This document shows, one piece after another, positions 24,980 to 33,077 of a stretch of DNA of 64,000 nucleotides. The notes below the pieces were generated by a model. That model searched no databases, was not told where the DNA came from, and saw only the letters and a program-made list of their open reading frames with translations. This stretch comes from Bradyrhizobium barranii subsp. apii (GTDB lineage: Bacteria; Pseudomonadota; Alphaproteobacteria; Rhizobiales; Xanthobacteraceae): contig NZ_CP096255.1 of NCBI RefSeq assembly GCF_011516635.5, positions 7,066,501-7,130,500 on the forward strand, in the 5' to 3' direction. Each line of letters opens with the position of its first letter. Position 1 is the stretch's first letter. The position numbers and the translations under genes are program-made.

Positions 24980-26029
24980 ATGCACTCCTTGGCGGAAAGG
25001 GGCGTTCCACAGGAGGAACGCCCAAAGATCAACATCAGCGGCCTCTCCGATTGGGATGCGGCCCGCATATTCCTGGAAGTCGTTCGATGCGGCAGTTTTC
25101 GCTCGGCGTCTGAACGCCTGTCGCTGTCGATCAACGCCGTCCGCCGCCGGATTGATGATTTCGAGCGCCAGACCGGCACCACCCTGTTCACCCGCGACGT
25201 CCACGGCACGCATCTGACCGATGAAGGTGCACTGGTGGTCTCCGCAGTCGAGCGCATGGAGGCGGCCGCCTTCGACGTGCTGCGCACCAGCGATTCGACG
25301 GCCAACGCCCTGTCCGGCGAAGTTCGCGTGGCCGTCACCGAGGGTCTCGGGACGTTCTGGCTCGCCCCGCGGCTGGTCGAATTCCAGCAGGCCTATCCGA
25401 AGATCCTGGTCGACCTGCATTGCGCGATGCGCTCGGCCGATGTCTCTCGTCACGAGGCCGACGTCGCCATCCATCTGTCGCGTCCCTCCGCGCTCGACGT
25501 CAAGCTGGTGCGGCTCGGCCGCATGCACCTGATGTTCTGGGCTTCGGAAAAATACCTTGAGAAACACGGCACGCCGCGCTCGGCGCTCGAATTGATCAAG
25601 CACCGCCTGGTGCTGCAATTCGCCGACCAGCTTGCCGCCAAGGAAACCTTCGAGAGCTTCTTCCCAGGCGTTCCGGAACGTGACCTGCTGGTCATGAAGA
25701 CCAACGTCTCAAGCGCCAATTATTGGGCGGTCGCGAATGGCGCCGGCATCGGCGTATTCCCGAGCTACGCCATTGCGCTTGGCGGGAAGTTGATTCCACT
25801 GGAGGTCGAGCTGAACAGGCCGCTGGATATCTGGTTGTCCTACCACCCTGGTAGCGGCCGGATTCCACGCGTTCGGCACATGATTGACTGGCTGATCGAA
25901 GCTTTCAATCCGGCGCGATTCCCGTGGTTTAAGGAAGAGTTCGTGCATCCGCATGAATTCAAGGACGAGTATATGGGCGAACCCCTGACCCAGCTCTTCG
26001 GGGGATTTTCAACCGAAGAACAAAGGTGA
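24980..26029 (+). CDS. LysR-family transcriptional regulator
   Basis: 349 residues. The winged helix-turn-helix lies at about residues 22-80 (AARIFLEVVRCGSFRSASER, then VRRRIDDFERQTGTTLF), followed by the effector-binding domain from about residue 105 (EVRVAVTEGLGTFWLAPRL). The extra N-terminal 20 residues and a C-terminal tail rich in aromatic and acidic residues are somewhat unusual. AAGGGA precedes the ATG. It is followed 4 bp later by an XRE regulator, so two DNA-binding proteins share one operon. Confidence 0.88.
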   Translation: MHSLAERGVPQEERPKINISGLSDWDAARIFLEVVRCGSFRSASERLSLSINAVRRRIDDFERQTGTTLFTRDVHGTHLTDEGALVVSAVERMEAAAFDVLRTSDSTANALSGEVRVAVTEGLGTFWLAPRLVEFQQAYPKILVDLHCAMRSADVSRHEADVAIHLSRPSALDVKLVRLGRMHLMFWASEKYLEKHGTPRSALELIKHRLVLQFADQLAAKETFESFFPGVPERDLLVMKTNVSSANYWAVANGAGIGVFPSYAIALGGKLIPLEVELNRPLDIWLSYHPGSGRIPRVRHMIDWLIEAFNPARFPWFKEEFVHPHEFKDEYMGEPLTQLFGGFSTEEQR

Positions 26030-26033
26030 GAGT

Positions 26034-26426
26034 ATGAAAGCAGCGGCGAAAAGAATGAAGCAGCGCAGCGCCGGCAAGCCGGACATTGAGCTTGGCAAGC
26101 GGATCCGTCTGCGGCGCGTCGAGATGAAGATCTCGCAGGCCGAGCTCGGCGAGAAGCTCGGCGTGAGCTTCCAGCAGGTCCAGAAATACGAGAAGGGCGT
26201 CAATCGCGTCGGCGCGGCTCGGCTTCAGCAGATCGCCACCGCCCTCGATGTGCCCGTGACCTTCTTCTATAACGGCGACAACAAGGCGCGCGAAGTCGAG
26301 AGCCTGCTGTTCCTCGATTCCGCCTTCAGCCTCCGCCTGCTGCGCGCCTACAGCAAGATCAAGGACCAGACGGTGCAGCGTCAGCTCGTCTCGCTGATGG
26401 AATCGATCGCAGCGAACGAGGCCTGA
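26034..26426 (+). CDS. XRE-family helix-turn-helix regulator
   Basis: 130 residues. The basic N-terminus is followed by a Cro/C1-type HTH: GKRIRLRRVEMKISQAELGE, LGVSFQQVQKYEKGVNRVGA, LQQIATALDVPVTFFY. The C-terminal half is helical (LRLLRAYSKIKDQTVQRQLV). It belongs to the rhizobial PhrR-like group of small HTH proteins. AAAGGTGAG before the ATG overlaps the end of the LysR gene, so translation is likely coupled. A three-hairpin structure ending in a terminator follows. Confidence 0.88.
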   Translation: MKAAAKRMKQRSAGKPDIELGKRIRLRRVEMKISQAELGEKLGVSFQQVQKYEKGVNRVGAARLQQIATALDVPVTFFYNGDNKAREVESLLFLDSAFSLRLLRAYSKIKDQTVQRQLVSLMESIAANEA

Positions 26427-26456
26427 GCCGATCGGGCTCTGACCTTTACGGCCGAT

Positions 26457-26558
26457 GTTCAATCCGCCGCGTCACGGGGGCGCGGCCGGATTGAACGAGA
26501 CCCAGTCCGCGCGCTTGCGCGCGGCTCTCCTTTCGGGGCGGCCAAGCCGCCCTTTTTT
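26457..26558 (+). ncRNA. Three-hairpin structure ending in a rho-independent terminator; small-RNA or 3'-UTR RNA candidate
   Basis: Hairpin 1 (26457-26496) has a 10-bp stem GTTCAATCCG/CGGATTGAAC continued by 5 bp CCGCG/CGCGG. Hairpin 2 (26507-26524) is CCGCGCGC-TT-GCGCGCGG. Hairpin 3 (26536-26558) is a textbook terminator, GGGCGGC-CAA-GCCGCCC then six Ts. The set begins 30 bp after the XRE stop. It could be only the operon terminator, but three ordered stems resemble rhizobial trans-acting small RNAs or a processed 3'-UTR RNA. Confidence 0.45.
26536..26558 (+). terminator. Rho-independent terminator of the LysR-XRE operon
   Basis: A 7-bp GC stem GGGCGGC/GCCGCCC with a 3-nt loop is followed directly by TTTTTT. 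This is one of the clearest intrinsic terminators in the window. Confidence 0.85.
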
Positions 26559-26823
26559 CTTGCGGGTTTCTTGCTGCGGGTTTCCTGGCAATTTGCCCAC
26601 CATTGCCGCGGATTTCGCGAACCGAACCCGCCCCTGCTGCGACCCAATCGAGACGCCCCGCCTCGAACGCGCGGGCTTTCGACTGCCGTGCTTAATGGGA
26701 CCTCAACTCCGAGGCTCTAGCTTCCCGCCCGATTTTTGCGAATCGGCGCACGCAGCGCGGCGAGCGGGAATTGCCAATGCGAGCGCCCGTCCGGGCCTCG
26801 TCCTCGTGGGGAAGATGGGACAC

Positions 26824-28173
26824 ATGTCGAAACGCCATGCGATGATCGTTGCCGTCGGCGTGCTCGCGAGCGCCTCCGCGCTGGCGCAAACCGAAACCAC
26901 GGGACAGGCAGGCCCGAGGCCTGCAACGGCGGCCGGTACTGTGCCGGCCGCGGCGAACCCGGCCCATGCTGCCGCGCCGAAGGCTGCCGCGCCCGCTTCG
27001 ACGGCAGAGAGCCGCTCCGCCGCGGCGCTCGCGCTGACGCACGAGCCAACCTATGACGAGGGCTCGGCTCAGCGCATCAAGGATGCCGCGCTCAGCTACT
27101 CCGATCTTGCCGTACGCGGCGGCTGGCCGACCATCCCTGCCGATGCCAAGTTCGCCCTCGGCGTCCAAGGCGCCAGCGACGAGCTGCTGCGCAAGCGACT
27201 TATCCTCTCCGGCGATCTCGCCGCCAACAAGGCGACCGGCGCCTTCGACCAAGATCTCGCCGACGCCGTAAAACGCTTCCAGGCCCGCCATGGACTGGCG
27301 CCGACCGGCACGGTGACGCCGCGTACGGTCGCGGCGATGAACGTCTCCGTGCAGAAGCGCATCCGGCAGCTGGAGGCTTCGCTCCAGCGGCTCGAGAACA
27401 TGAATTTCGGCTTCGGCCAGCGCTATGTCGTGATCAACATCCCCGCCGCGTTTGCCGAAGCGGTCGAGAACGATGTGGTGGTGCGGCGCTATCGCGTGAT
27501 CGTCGGCAAGACCGAAAAGCCCTCGCCGACGCTGACGGCCCAGATCACCAGCGTCGTGCTCAATCCGACCTGGACGGTGCCGTCCTCGATCGCCAAGACG
27601 GAGATCTCGGCACATATGCGCAAGGATCCGACCTATTTGTCGCGCATGCACATGGAGGTGCTCGACGCCCACGACAATCCGATTGATCCGCACGCGGTCG
27701 ACTGGTCGGGCACGCACACGCCGAACTTCACCGTGCGCCAGCACAACGGCACCTTCAACGCGCTCGGCGCGGTGAAGATCGACATGCCGAACGCCTATTC
27801 GGTCTATATGCACGACACCAACCAGCGCAATCTGTTCAGCGACGACTACCGCTTCGATTCCCATGGCTGCTCGCGCGTCGACAATGTACGCGATCTCGCC
27901 GCGTGGCTGCTGAAGGACCAGCCGAAATGGAGCCGCGCCGCGATCGATGCCGAGATTGCGAGCGGCCAGCACCTCGAGGTCGCCATGGCGAAGAAGGTGC
28001 CGGTGGCCTGGATCTACCTCACGGCATGGATGACCAAGGACCAGACCGTCCAGTTCCGCAACGACGTCTATAATCAGGACGAGCAGTTGCTGGAGGCCAC
28101 CGCCGAAGAGGCGGCGTTCTTCAGCAATGCAGGCAGCCATCCCCTGACCGCCCACATGCACGCAACGCAGTAG
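26824..28173 (+). CDS. L,D-transpeptidase (YkuD domain) with peptidoglycan-binding domain
   Basis: 449 residues from the ATG at 26824, placed 10 nt after GGGGAAG; the in-frame ATG at 26815 is too close to that site. Residues 1-22 form a signal peptide (MIVAVGVLASASALAQ). An Ala/Pro linker (30-65) leads to a PG_binding_1 domain (about 110-175, DLADAVKRFQARHGLAPTG) and a YkuD catalytic domain (about 200-360) with H347-G-C349-S-R (DSHGCSRVDN). It forms 3-3 peptide cross-links in the periplasmic wall, as in the E. coli YcbB family. A genus repeat follows the stop. Confidence 0.88.
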   Translation: MSKRHAMIVAVGVLASASALAQTETTGQAGPRPATAAGTVPAAANPAHAAAPKAAAPASTAESRSAAALALTHEPTYDEGSAQRIKDAALSYSDLAVRGGWPTIPADAKFALGVQGASDELLRKRLILSGDLAANKATGAFDQDLADAVKRFQARHGLAPTGTVTPRTVAAMNVSVQKRIRQLEASLQRLENMNFGFGQRYVVINIPAAFAEAVENDVVVRRYRVIVGKTEKPSPTLTAQITSVVLNPTWTVPSSIAKTEISAHMRKDPTYLSRMHMEVLDAHDNPIDPHAVDWSGTHTPNFTVRQHNGTFNALGAVKIDMPNAYSVYMHDTNQRNLFSDDYRFDSHGCSRVDNVRDLAAWLLKDQPKWSRAAIDAEIASGQHLEVAMAKKVPVAWIYLTAWMTKDQTVQFRNDVYNQDEQLLEATAEEAAFFSNAGSHPLTAHMHATQ

Positions 28174-28174
28174 C

Positions 28175-28219
28175 GCATGATCCGGAAAAGTGTGCAGCGG
28201 TATTCCGAAAAGATCATGC
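28175..28219. repeat. Rhizobial palindromic intergenic element
   Basis: Arms GCATGATC and GATCATGC flank a core with GGAAAAGTG and CCGAAAAG. This matches the dispersed GAGCATGATCCGGAAAAG-type repeat known throughout Rhizobiales. It starts 2 bp after the transpeptidase stop and may act as its transcript end. Confidence 0.75.
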
Positions 28220-28350
28220 TCAAGGAATAACCGCTTTTCGCGCCATGCAATCGCGGCACAGGCGGATGCAAAGCCGCGTCCCTCGTCGCGGTTGACCCGG
28301 GCCGCGCCCCGGCCGCACATTGCGCTCGGCCTACGACAAGCGAGCGCGCA

Positions 28351-29171
28351 ATGCCTGACAATTCCAGCACGACCGAAACACCCCTTGCCGACGGCAAGAT
28401 CCTCAAGCAGGTCATCGACGGCATCGGCGTGATCACCTTCAACAATCCTGACAAGCGCAACGCGATGTCGCTGGAGATGTGGGAGGGATTTGGCGAGGCG
28501 CTGACGAGCCTGCGCGATGACGCGACGGTTCGCGTCGTGATCCTGCGCGGCGCCGGCGGCAAGGCATTCGTCTCCGGGGCCGACATCAGCCAGTTCGAGA
28601 AGACCCGCCACAATGCGGCGGCGTCCGAGGAATATGCCAGGCGCAGCGCCGCCCAGCGCGCGCTGCTCGCCGACTATCCCAAGCCGACCATCGCCTGCAT
28701 CGAGGGCTTTTGCCTCGGCGGCGGCATGCAGGTCGCGATGCTCGCCGACATCCGCCTCGCCGCACATGGCAGCCAGTTCGGCATTCCCGCGGCAAAGCTC
28801 GGCATCGCCTACGGCTATGACGGCTTGAAGCATCTGGTGTCGCTGGTCGGCCCGTCCTGGGCACGGCTTCTGATGTACACGGGCATGCGGATCGATTCCG
28901 CCGAGGCGCTGCGCATTGGCCTCGTCGAGCGCTTGTTCCCGATCGACGAGTTGTGGGGGAGACGATGACGATCGCGCAGACCATCTCAGAGAACGCCCCG
29001 CTCGCGATCAAGGCCGCCAAGATCACCATCGCACAGGTGTTGAAGGACGAGAGCCAGCGCGACCTGGAGGCGATCAAGGCGATCGGTCACGCCTGCATGG
29101 ACAGCGCGGACTTTCGCGAGGGCCGGCAGGCCTTCATGGAAAAGCGCAAGCCGCAGTTTACGGGCAAGTAG
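28351..29171 (+). pseudogene. Enoyl-CoA hydratase/isomerase with a -1 frameshift
   Basis: The first frame (28351-28968) gives a crotonase: ITFNNPDKRNAMSLEMWEGF, oxyanion-hole segments GKAFVSGADISQF and FCLGGGMQVAMLADIRLA, then GLVERLFPIDEL before it breaks off as WGRR-stop. The C-terminal part continues in the +2 frame from 28953: VGETMTIAQTISENAPLAIKAAKITI to FTGK. One extra G at the GAGTTG(G)TGGGGGAG site near 28953 would restore one protein of about 273 residues, the normal family length. It is either a real pseudogene or a base-call error beside a G run. The intact version would hydrate enoyl-CoA or a related substrate. Confidence 0.85.
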
Positions 29172-29186
29172 CCTCGGCGTCCGGGC

Positions 29187-29603
29187 TCAGCAAGGCGCAG
29201 GCGCCTGATCACCAAACACCTCGATCAGGCGGAAGCGCTCGCACATCAGCATCATGTCCTCGCTGAATCGTCCGAGCCGGCCGAAATAGGTCCGATGGGC
29301 GCTACGCCAATAGGCGAGGCTTCGATCGCCTTCGCCCTCATCGTGCGCAAACGCGGCATCGACGTCATTGAAGCGCCGATAGGTGATCTCGACGGATTCG
29401 ATGACGCAGCGCGGTTCTCCGCGCCCGTTGAGTACGACCCAGCGCTCACCCGGCGTGGACGTGTTCGGTTCGTCTTCCGTACTGCAAGTCGCGGTCTTGA
29501 CGCCCTTGACGACGAGTTCAACCAATTCATCCGCGAGCGCGGGATTGTCGCCGAAGGCGAAGGTCCGGAGGTGCCGATAGTGCTCGGGAGCCGGATTGCT
29601 CAT
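29187..29603 (-). CDS. ASCH-domain protein
   Basis: 138 residues. The pattern FAFGDNPALADELVELVVKGVKTATCS, then GERWVVLNGRGEPRCVIESVEITYRRFNDVD, is that of the ASCH fold (a PUA-like RNA-binding beta barrel), which includes enzymes such as YqfB amidohydrolase. The acidic residues after the second strand (DEGEGDRSLAYWRSAH) are conserved in the family. Function is unknown beyond the fold. It is convergent with the broken crotonase gene and followed on the same strand by nothing close. Confidence 0.8.
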   Translation of the reverse strand: MSNPAPEHYRHLRTFAFGDNPALADELVELVVKGVKTATCSTEDEPNTSTPGERWVVLNGRGEPRCVIESVEITYRRFNDVDAAFAHDEGEGDRSLAYWRSAHRTYFGRLGRFSEDMMLMCERFRLIEVFGDQAPAPC

Positions 29604-29641
29604 TGACTTCCAGCTCCTCCGATATCGACCGCCTGCGGTAA

Positions 29642-30721
29642 CTACAGCGCAGCGAGCACCGCTTTCGTAATGTCAGCCGTGCCGTTGCTGCCGCCGAACT
29701 CCATCGGCTTGATGCCGCCGGCGTAGATCTGATCCACTGCACGCTCGATCTGCTCGCCGGCTTCCGCCGCGCTCTCGACGCCGTGCTTGTCGGCGAGCCA
29801 GTCCAGCATCATCGCCGCCGACAGGATCATGCCGGTCGGATTGGCCTTGCCCTGCCCCATGATGTCTGGTGCGGTGCCGTGGCAGGGCTGGAACACGGCA
29901 TATTTGTCGCCGATGTCGGCGGACGGCGCCATGCCGAGGCCACCGATCAGGCTCGCGGTGATGTCGGAGACGATGTCGCCGAACATGTTCTCCATCACCA
30001 TCACGTCGAAATCCCAGGGACGCTTCACCAGCATCGCCGAGCAGGCATCGACATAGAGCCGGTCGGTCTTCACCTCCGGATGCTTCTTCTCGATCTCGTC
30101 GAAGATACCGCGGAAGAACGCAAAAGCCTTGAACACGTTCGCCTTGTCGACGCAGGCAAGCATCCCCGGCTTGCCGCGCGCCTTGCGCCGCTCGGCGAGC
30201 CGAAACGAGAACTCAAACAGGCGTTCGGAGGTCTTGCGCGTGATCACCATGGTCTCGCGCGCGTCCTCATGGGTGACGACGCCCTTGCCCATCGAGGCGA
30301 ACAGGCCTTCGGTGGATTCGCGGATCACGACGAGATCGATGCCGCGCTGGTCGGCGCCGACGATCGGGCTCGGCACGCCCGGAATGAGCCGCGCCGGGCG
30401 CACGCCGGCATAGAGATCGAAGATGAAGCGCAGCTCGATCTGCGGCGCGATCTCGGTATTATCGGGGTAGCGGACCGACGGCAGGCCACAGGCGCCGAGC
30501 AGGATCGCGTCGGCCTCCTCGCAGAGCTTGATGGTGGAATCGGGCATCGACTTGCCGGTCGCGAGATAATTGTTGGCGCCGGCGGGCGCCTCGGTGAAGC
30601 GGAAGCGCAAGTCCGACTTCGCCTCGATCTTGCGCAAGACTTCGATGGCCGGTGCCATGACTTCGGGACCGATGCCGTCACCGGCGAGCACGGCAATGTG
30701 GAAGGCGTTGTTTGCGGACAT
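29642..30721 (-). CDS. Isopropylmalate/tartrate dehydrogenase-like decarboxylating dehydrogenase
   Basis: 359 residues from the ATG at 30721 (MSANNAFHIAVLAGDGIGPEV). Family motifs are GDGIGPEV, RESTEGLF with the active-site region, DKANVFKAFAFF, the metal site in VMVMENMFGDIVSDITASL and HGTAPDIMGQGKANPTGMIL. The wording LGACGLPSVRYPDNTEIAPQ differs from canonical LeuB, so the substrate may be tartrate, a substituted malate or another 2-hydroxyacid. A longer frame to 30835 would run into a genus repeat and is rejected. Confidence 0.85.
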   Translation of the reverse strand: MSANNAFHIAVLAGDGIGPEVMAPAIEVLRKIEAKSDLRFRFTEAPAGANNYLATGKSMPDSTIKLCEEADAILLGACGLPSVRYPDNTEIAPQIELRFIFDLYAGVRPARLIPGVPSPIVGADQRGIDLVVIRESTEGLFASMGKGVVTHEDARETMVITRKTSERLFEFSFRLAERRKARGKPGMLACVDKANVFKAFAFFRGIFDEIEKKHPEVKTDRLYVDACSAMLVKRPWDFDVMVMENMFGDIVSDITASLIGGLGMAPSADIGDKYAVFQPCHGTAPDIMGQGKANPTGMILSAAMMLDWLADKHGVESAAEAGEQIERAVDQIYAGGIKPMEFGGSNGTADITKAVLAAL

Positions 30722-30753
30722 TTGAGAGACCTTAGGAAGGAACGAGCCAAGGA

Positions 30754-30840
30754 CGTCATTGCGAGGAGCGAAGCGACGAAGCAATCCAGACTGTGTCCGC
30801 GGAGGGATTTCTGGATTGCTTCGCTTCGCTCGCAATGACG
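30754..30840. repeat. 87-bp inverted repeat (Bradyrhizobium dispersed element)
   Basis: The left arm starts CGTCATTGCGAGGAGCGAAG and continues to CAATCCAGA; the right arm runs from TCTGGATTGCTTCGCTTCG to CAATGACG. They are reverse complements apart from a few bases, around a 23-bp centre. This is a well-known dispersed palindromic element in Bradyrhizobium and Rhodopseudomonas. It lies between two minus-strand genes and would fold in either transcript. Confidence 0.8.
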
Positions 30841-30856
30841 GAGGAGAGAGCGTTTA

Positions 30857-31924
30857 TTACGGCGTCAGCACCGTGCGACCGACCACCGCGCCCTGCTGCA
30901 ATTGCACCAGCGCGTCATTGGCCTTGTTGAGCGGCTGGCGCGTCACCGGGATCGGCGGCACGTTCTTCGCGCGCACGAGGTCGAGCAGCTCCTGGGTCTC
31001 GCGCAGATTGCCGACATAGCTGCCCTGGATCGTCACCGCCTTGATCGGGATCAGCGGCAGCGCCCAGGTCGCGCCGCCGCCGAACAGGCCGACGATGACA
31101 AGCTTGCCGCCCTTGGTCAGGCAGTCGAAGCCGAGCTGCGTCGTTGCGGCGTTACCGACCAGATCGATCACGGCGCGGATCGGCCCGCCCGCCTTTTTGG
31201 CAAGCTGCTCCAGCGCGTCCGGCGCCTTGGGATCGACGGTCGCGAGCGCACCGGCCTTTTCCGCGGCCTCGCGCTTCCTGGCGTCGATGTCGACCATGAT
31301 CGCGCCCTTGCCGCCCATTGCCTTCAGCAGCGACAGCGCCATCAGGCCAAGACCGCCGGCGCCGAACATCACGATCGGCGTGTCAAAATGCTGCTCGACC
31401 TTCTTCAGCGCGCTGTAGGTGGTGACGCCAGAGCAGGCGTAGGGCGCCGCCGAGGCGGGATCGAGCCCCTTCAGGTTGAGCAGATAGCGGGGATGAGGCA
31501 CCAGCATGTGGTCGGAGTAGCCGCCGTCGCAATAGACGCCGAGCGAGCGCGGCGTCAGGCACATGTTCTCGTCACCGGCCAGGCACGTGGCGCACTTGCC
31601 GCAGCCGATCCAGGGATAGACGAGGCCGACATCGCCGAGCCTGAGATCGCCCTGGTCGGTCGGCTTCACGTCGGGGCCGAAGGCTGCGATTTCGCCGACC
31701 GTCTCATGGCCCATGGTCAGCGGCAGATTGATGCCGCGGTCCTTCAGCGACAGCGGCTTGCGGCCGTGGCCGAGATCGTAGCCGCCTTCCCAGATGTGGA
31801 GGTCGCTGTGGCAGACGCCGGCGGCCTTCACCTTGATCAGCACCTGCGTGCCCGACGGCTGCGGCGTGGCCTCGTCGAACTCCTGCAGCGGTGCCTTGAA
31901 ATCGGCGACCTTGAAACTCTTCAT
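30857..31924 (-). CDS. Zinc-dependent alcohol dehydrogenase (MDR family)
   Basis: 355 residues. Catalytic zinc ligands are C38 (GVCHSDLH) and H73-E74 (MGHETVGE); the structural zinc cysteines are C108, C111, C114 and C122 (GCGKCATCLAGDENMC). The Rossmann part has VMFGAGGLGLMALSLLKAMG. GGGAG lies upstream of the ATG. It is a cytoplasmic NAD(P)-linked alcohol/aldehyde oxidoreductase with unknown natural substrate. It is probably independent of the isopropylmalate-dehydrogenase-like gene, from which it is separated by the repeat at 30754. Confidence 0.87.
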   Translation of the reverse strand: MKSFKVADFKAPLQEFDEATPQPSGTQVLIKVKAAGVCHSDLHIWEGGYDLGHGRKPLSLKDRGINLPLTMGHETVGEIAAFGPDVKPTDQGDLRLGDVGLVYPWIGCGKCATCLAGDENMCLTPRSLGVYCDGGYSDHMLVPHPRYLLNLKGLDPASAAPYACSGVTTYSALKKVEQHFDTPIVMFGAGGLGLMALSLLKAMGGKGAIMVDIDARKREAAEKAGALATVDPKAPDALEQLAKKAGGPIRAVIDLVGNAATTQLGFDCLTKGGKLVIVGLFGGGATWALPLIPIKAVTIQGSYVGNLRETQELLDLVRAKNVPPIPVTRQPLNKANDALVQLQQGAVVGRTVLTP

Positions 31925-32006
31925 CGGCGTTCTCCCGCATGCTTCTCATTGTCACGCCACCATGCCATGACCGGCGGGGCGAAACAAATCCGGGAGCCGT
32001 CTTACA

Positions 32007-32050
32007 GCGTTTTCGAGCGAAGTGGATACCGGTTCGCGTAAAGAAAACGC
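32007..32050. repeat. Rhizobial palindromic element, GCGTTTTC type
   Basis: Arms GCGTTTTC and GAAAACGC enclose a core with GCGAAGTGGATACCGGTTCG. This is a common Bradyrhizobium intergenic motif, usually followed, as here, by a long hairpin (32067-32101). It is related in layout to the element at 28175. Confidence 0.7.
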
Positions 32051-32066
32051 GTCAAAACGAGAATCT

Positions 32067-32101
32067 AGAGCCCCGTTCCGATCGCATCGGAACGGGGCTC
32101 T
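32067..32101. terminator. 16-bp perfect hairpin at the end of the peptide ABC operon
   Basis: AGAGCCCCGTTCCGAT and its exact complement enclose CGC. It lies 1 bp after the last gene of the minus-strand operon. It lacks an immediate T-tract on that strand but is followed by TTTT a few bases later. It likely ends or protects the operon transcript and is part of the composite repeat beginning at 32007. Confidence 0.65.
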
Positions 32102-32102
32102 A

Positions 32103-33077
32103 TTAGGCCCGCGGATGGTGGCAAGCCGCGAACTGGCCGGGTGCGACCTCGCGCAACTCCGGTATCTCCGCGCTGCATCGCTGGTCGGCCCGCGGGCAGC
32201 GGGTGCGGAAGCGGCAGCCGGACGGCGGCGCAATCGGCGATGGTGGCTCGCCGGTCGCCACACTCTCGACGGGACGCACGTCCGGATCGGGCACCGGGAT
32301 CGCCTGCAACAGCAGGTCCGTGTAGGGATGCGCGGGCCTCGCGAACAATTGTTCCGACGGCCCGACCTCGCAGAGCCGGCCGAGATACATCACCGCGACG
32401 CGGTCGCTGACCGCTTTCACCACCGCGAGATCATGCGCGATGAACAGCAGCGTCAGGCCGAAGCGCGCCTTCATCTCCTCGAGCAGATTGAGGATCTGCG
32501 CGCGGATGGAGACGTCGAGCGCCGAGACCGGCTCGTCGCAGACGATGAATTCGGGGTTGAGCACCAGCGATCGTGCGATGCAGATGCGCTGGCACTGGCC
32601 GCCGGAGAATTCGTGCGGCAGACGGCCCGCTACGAGGTCAGGGTCGAGCCCGACCGCGGACAGCACGTCGTGAACGCGCCGCTTGCGCTCGGCGGCATCT
32701 TTCACGCCGGCGATGATCAGCGGCTCGGCAACGATGTCACCGATGCGCCGGCGCGGATTGAGCGAGGCGATCGGGTCCTGGAAGATCAGTTGCACGCGGC
32801 GGCGCATCTTGCGCAGCGCCTCGCCTTCCATCGCGGTGAGGTCCTCGCCGTCGAACAGCACGCGGCCGGACTTGGCGCGGCGCAATTGCAGCACCGCGCG
32901 CCCCAGCGTCGACTTGCCGCAGCCGGATTCGCCGACCAGCCCCAGCGTCTCACCGCGCGCGACCTGGAGGCTGACGCCGGAGACCGCGTGCACCGTCTTG
33001 TTGCCGAGACCATATTCGACGACGAGATTGTCGACGTTCAGGAGCGGCTCAGCGGGCATGGCAAACTGCATCATCAT
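32103..33077 (-). CDS. Peptide-type ABC importer ATPase, OppF/DppF class
   Basis: 324 residues. Walker A GESGCGKST, signature FSGGQCQRICIARSL, Walker B FIVCDEPVSALDVS, and the C-terminal oligopeptide/dipeptide domain with cysteines (CRFRTRCPRADQRC), which in this family can hold a cluster or zinc. It overlaps the OppD-class gene by 4 nt. It is the last gene of the operon binding protein - permease - permease - ATPase - ATPase. Confidence 0.88.
   Translation of the reverse strand: MMMQFAMPAEPLLNVDNLVVEYGLGNKTVHAVSGVSLQVARGETLGLVGESGCGKSTLGRAVLQLRRAKSGRVLFDGEDLTAMEGEALRKMRRRVQLIFQDPIASLNPRRRIGDIVAEPLIIAGVKDAAERKRRVHDVLSAVGLDPDLVAGRLPHEFSGGQCQRICIARSLVLNPEFIVCDEPVSALDVSIRAQILNLLEEMKARFGLTLLFIAHDLAVVKAVSDRVAVMYLGRLCEVGPSEQLFARPAHPYTDLLLQAIPVPDPDVRPVESVATGEPPSPIAPPSGCRFRTRCPRADQRCSAEIPELREVAPGQFAACHHPRA

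Noticed and set aside
26692..28833. 713-residue open frame on the minus strand
   Set aside because: Antisense to the L,D-transpeptidase and crotonase genes, both of which have clear catalytic motifs.
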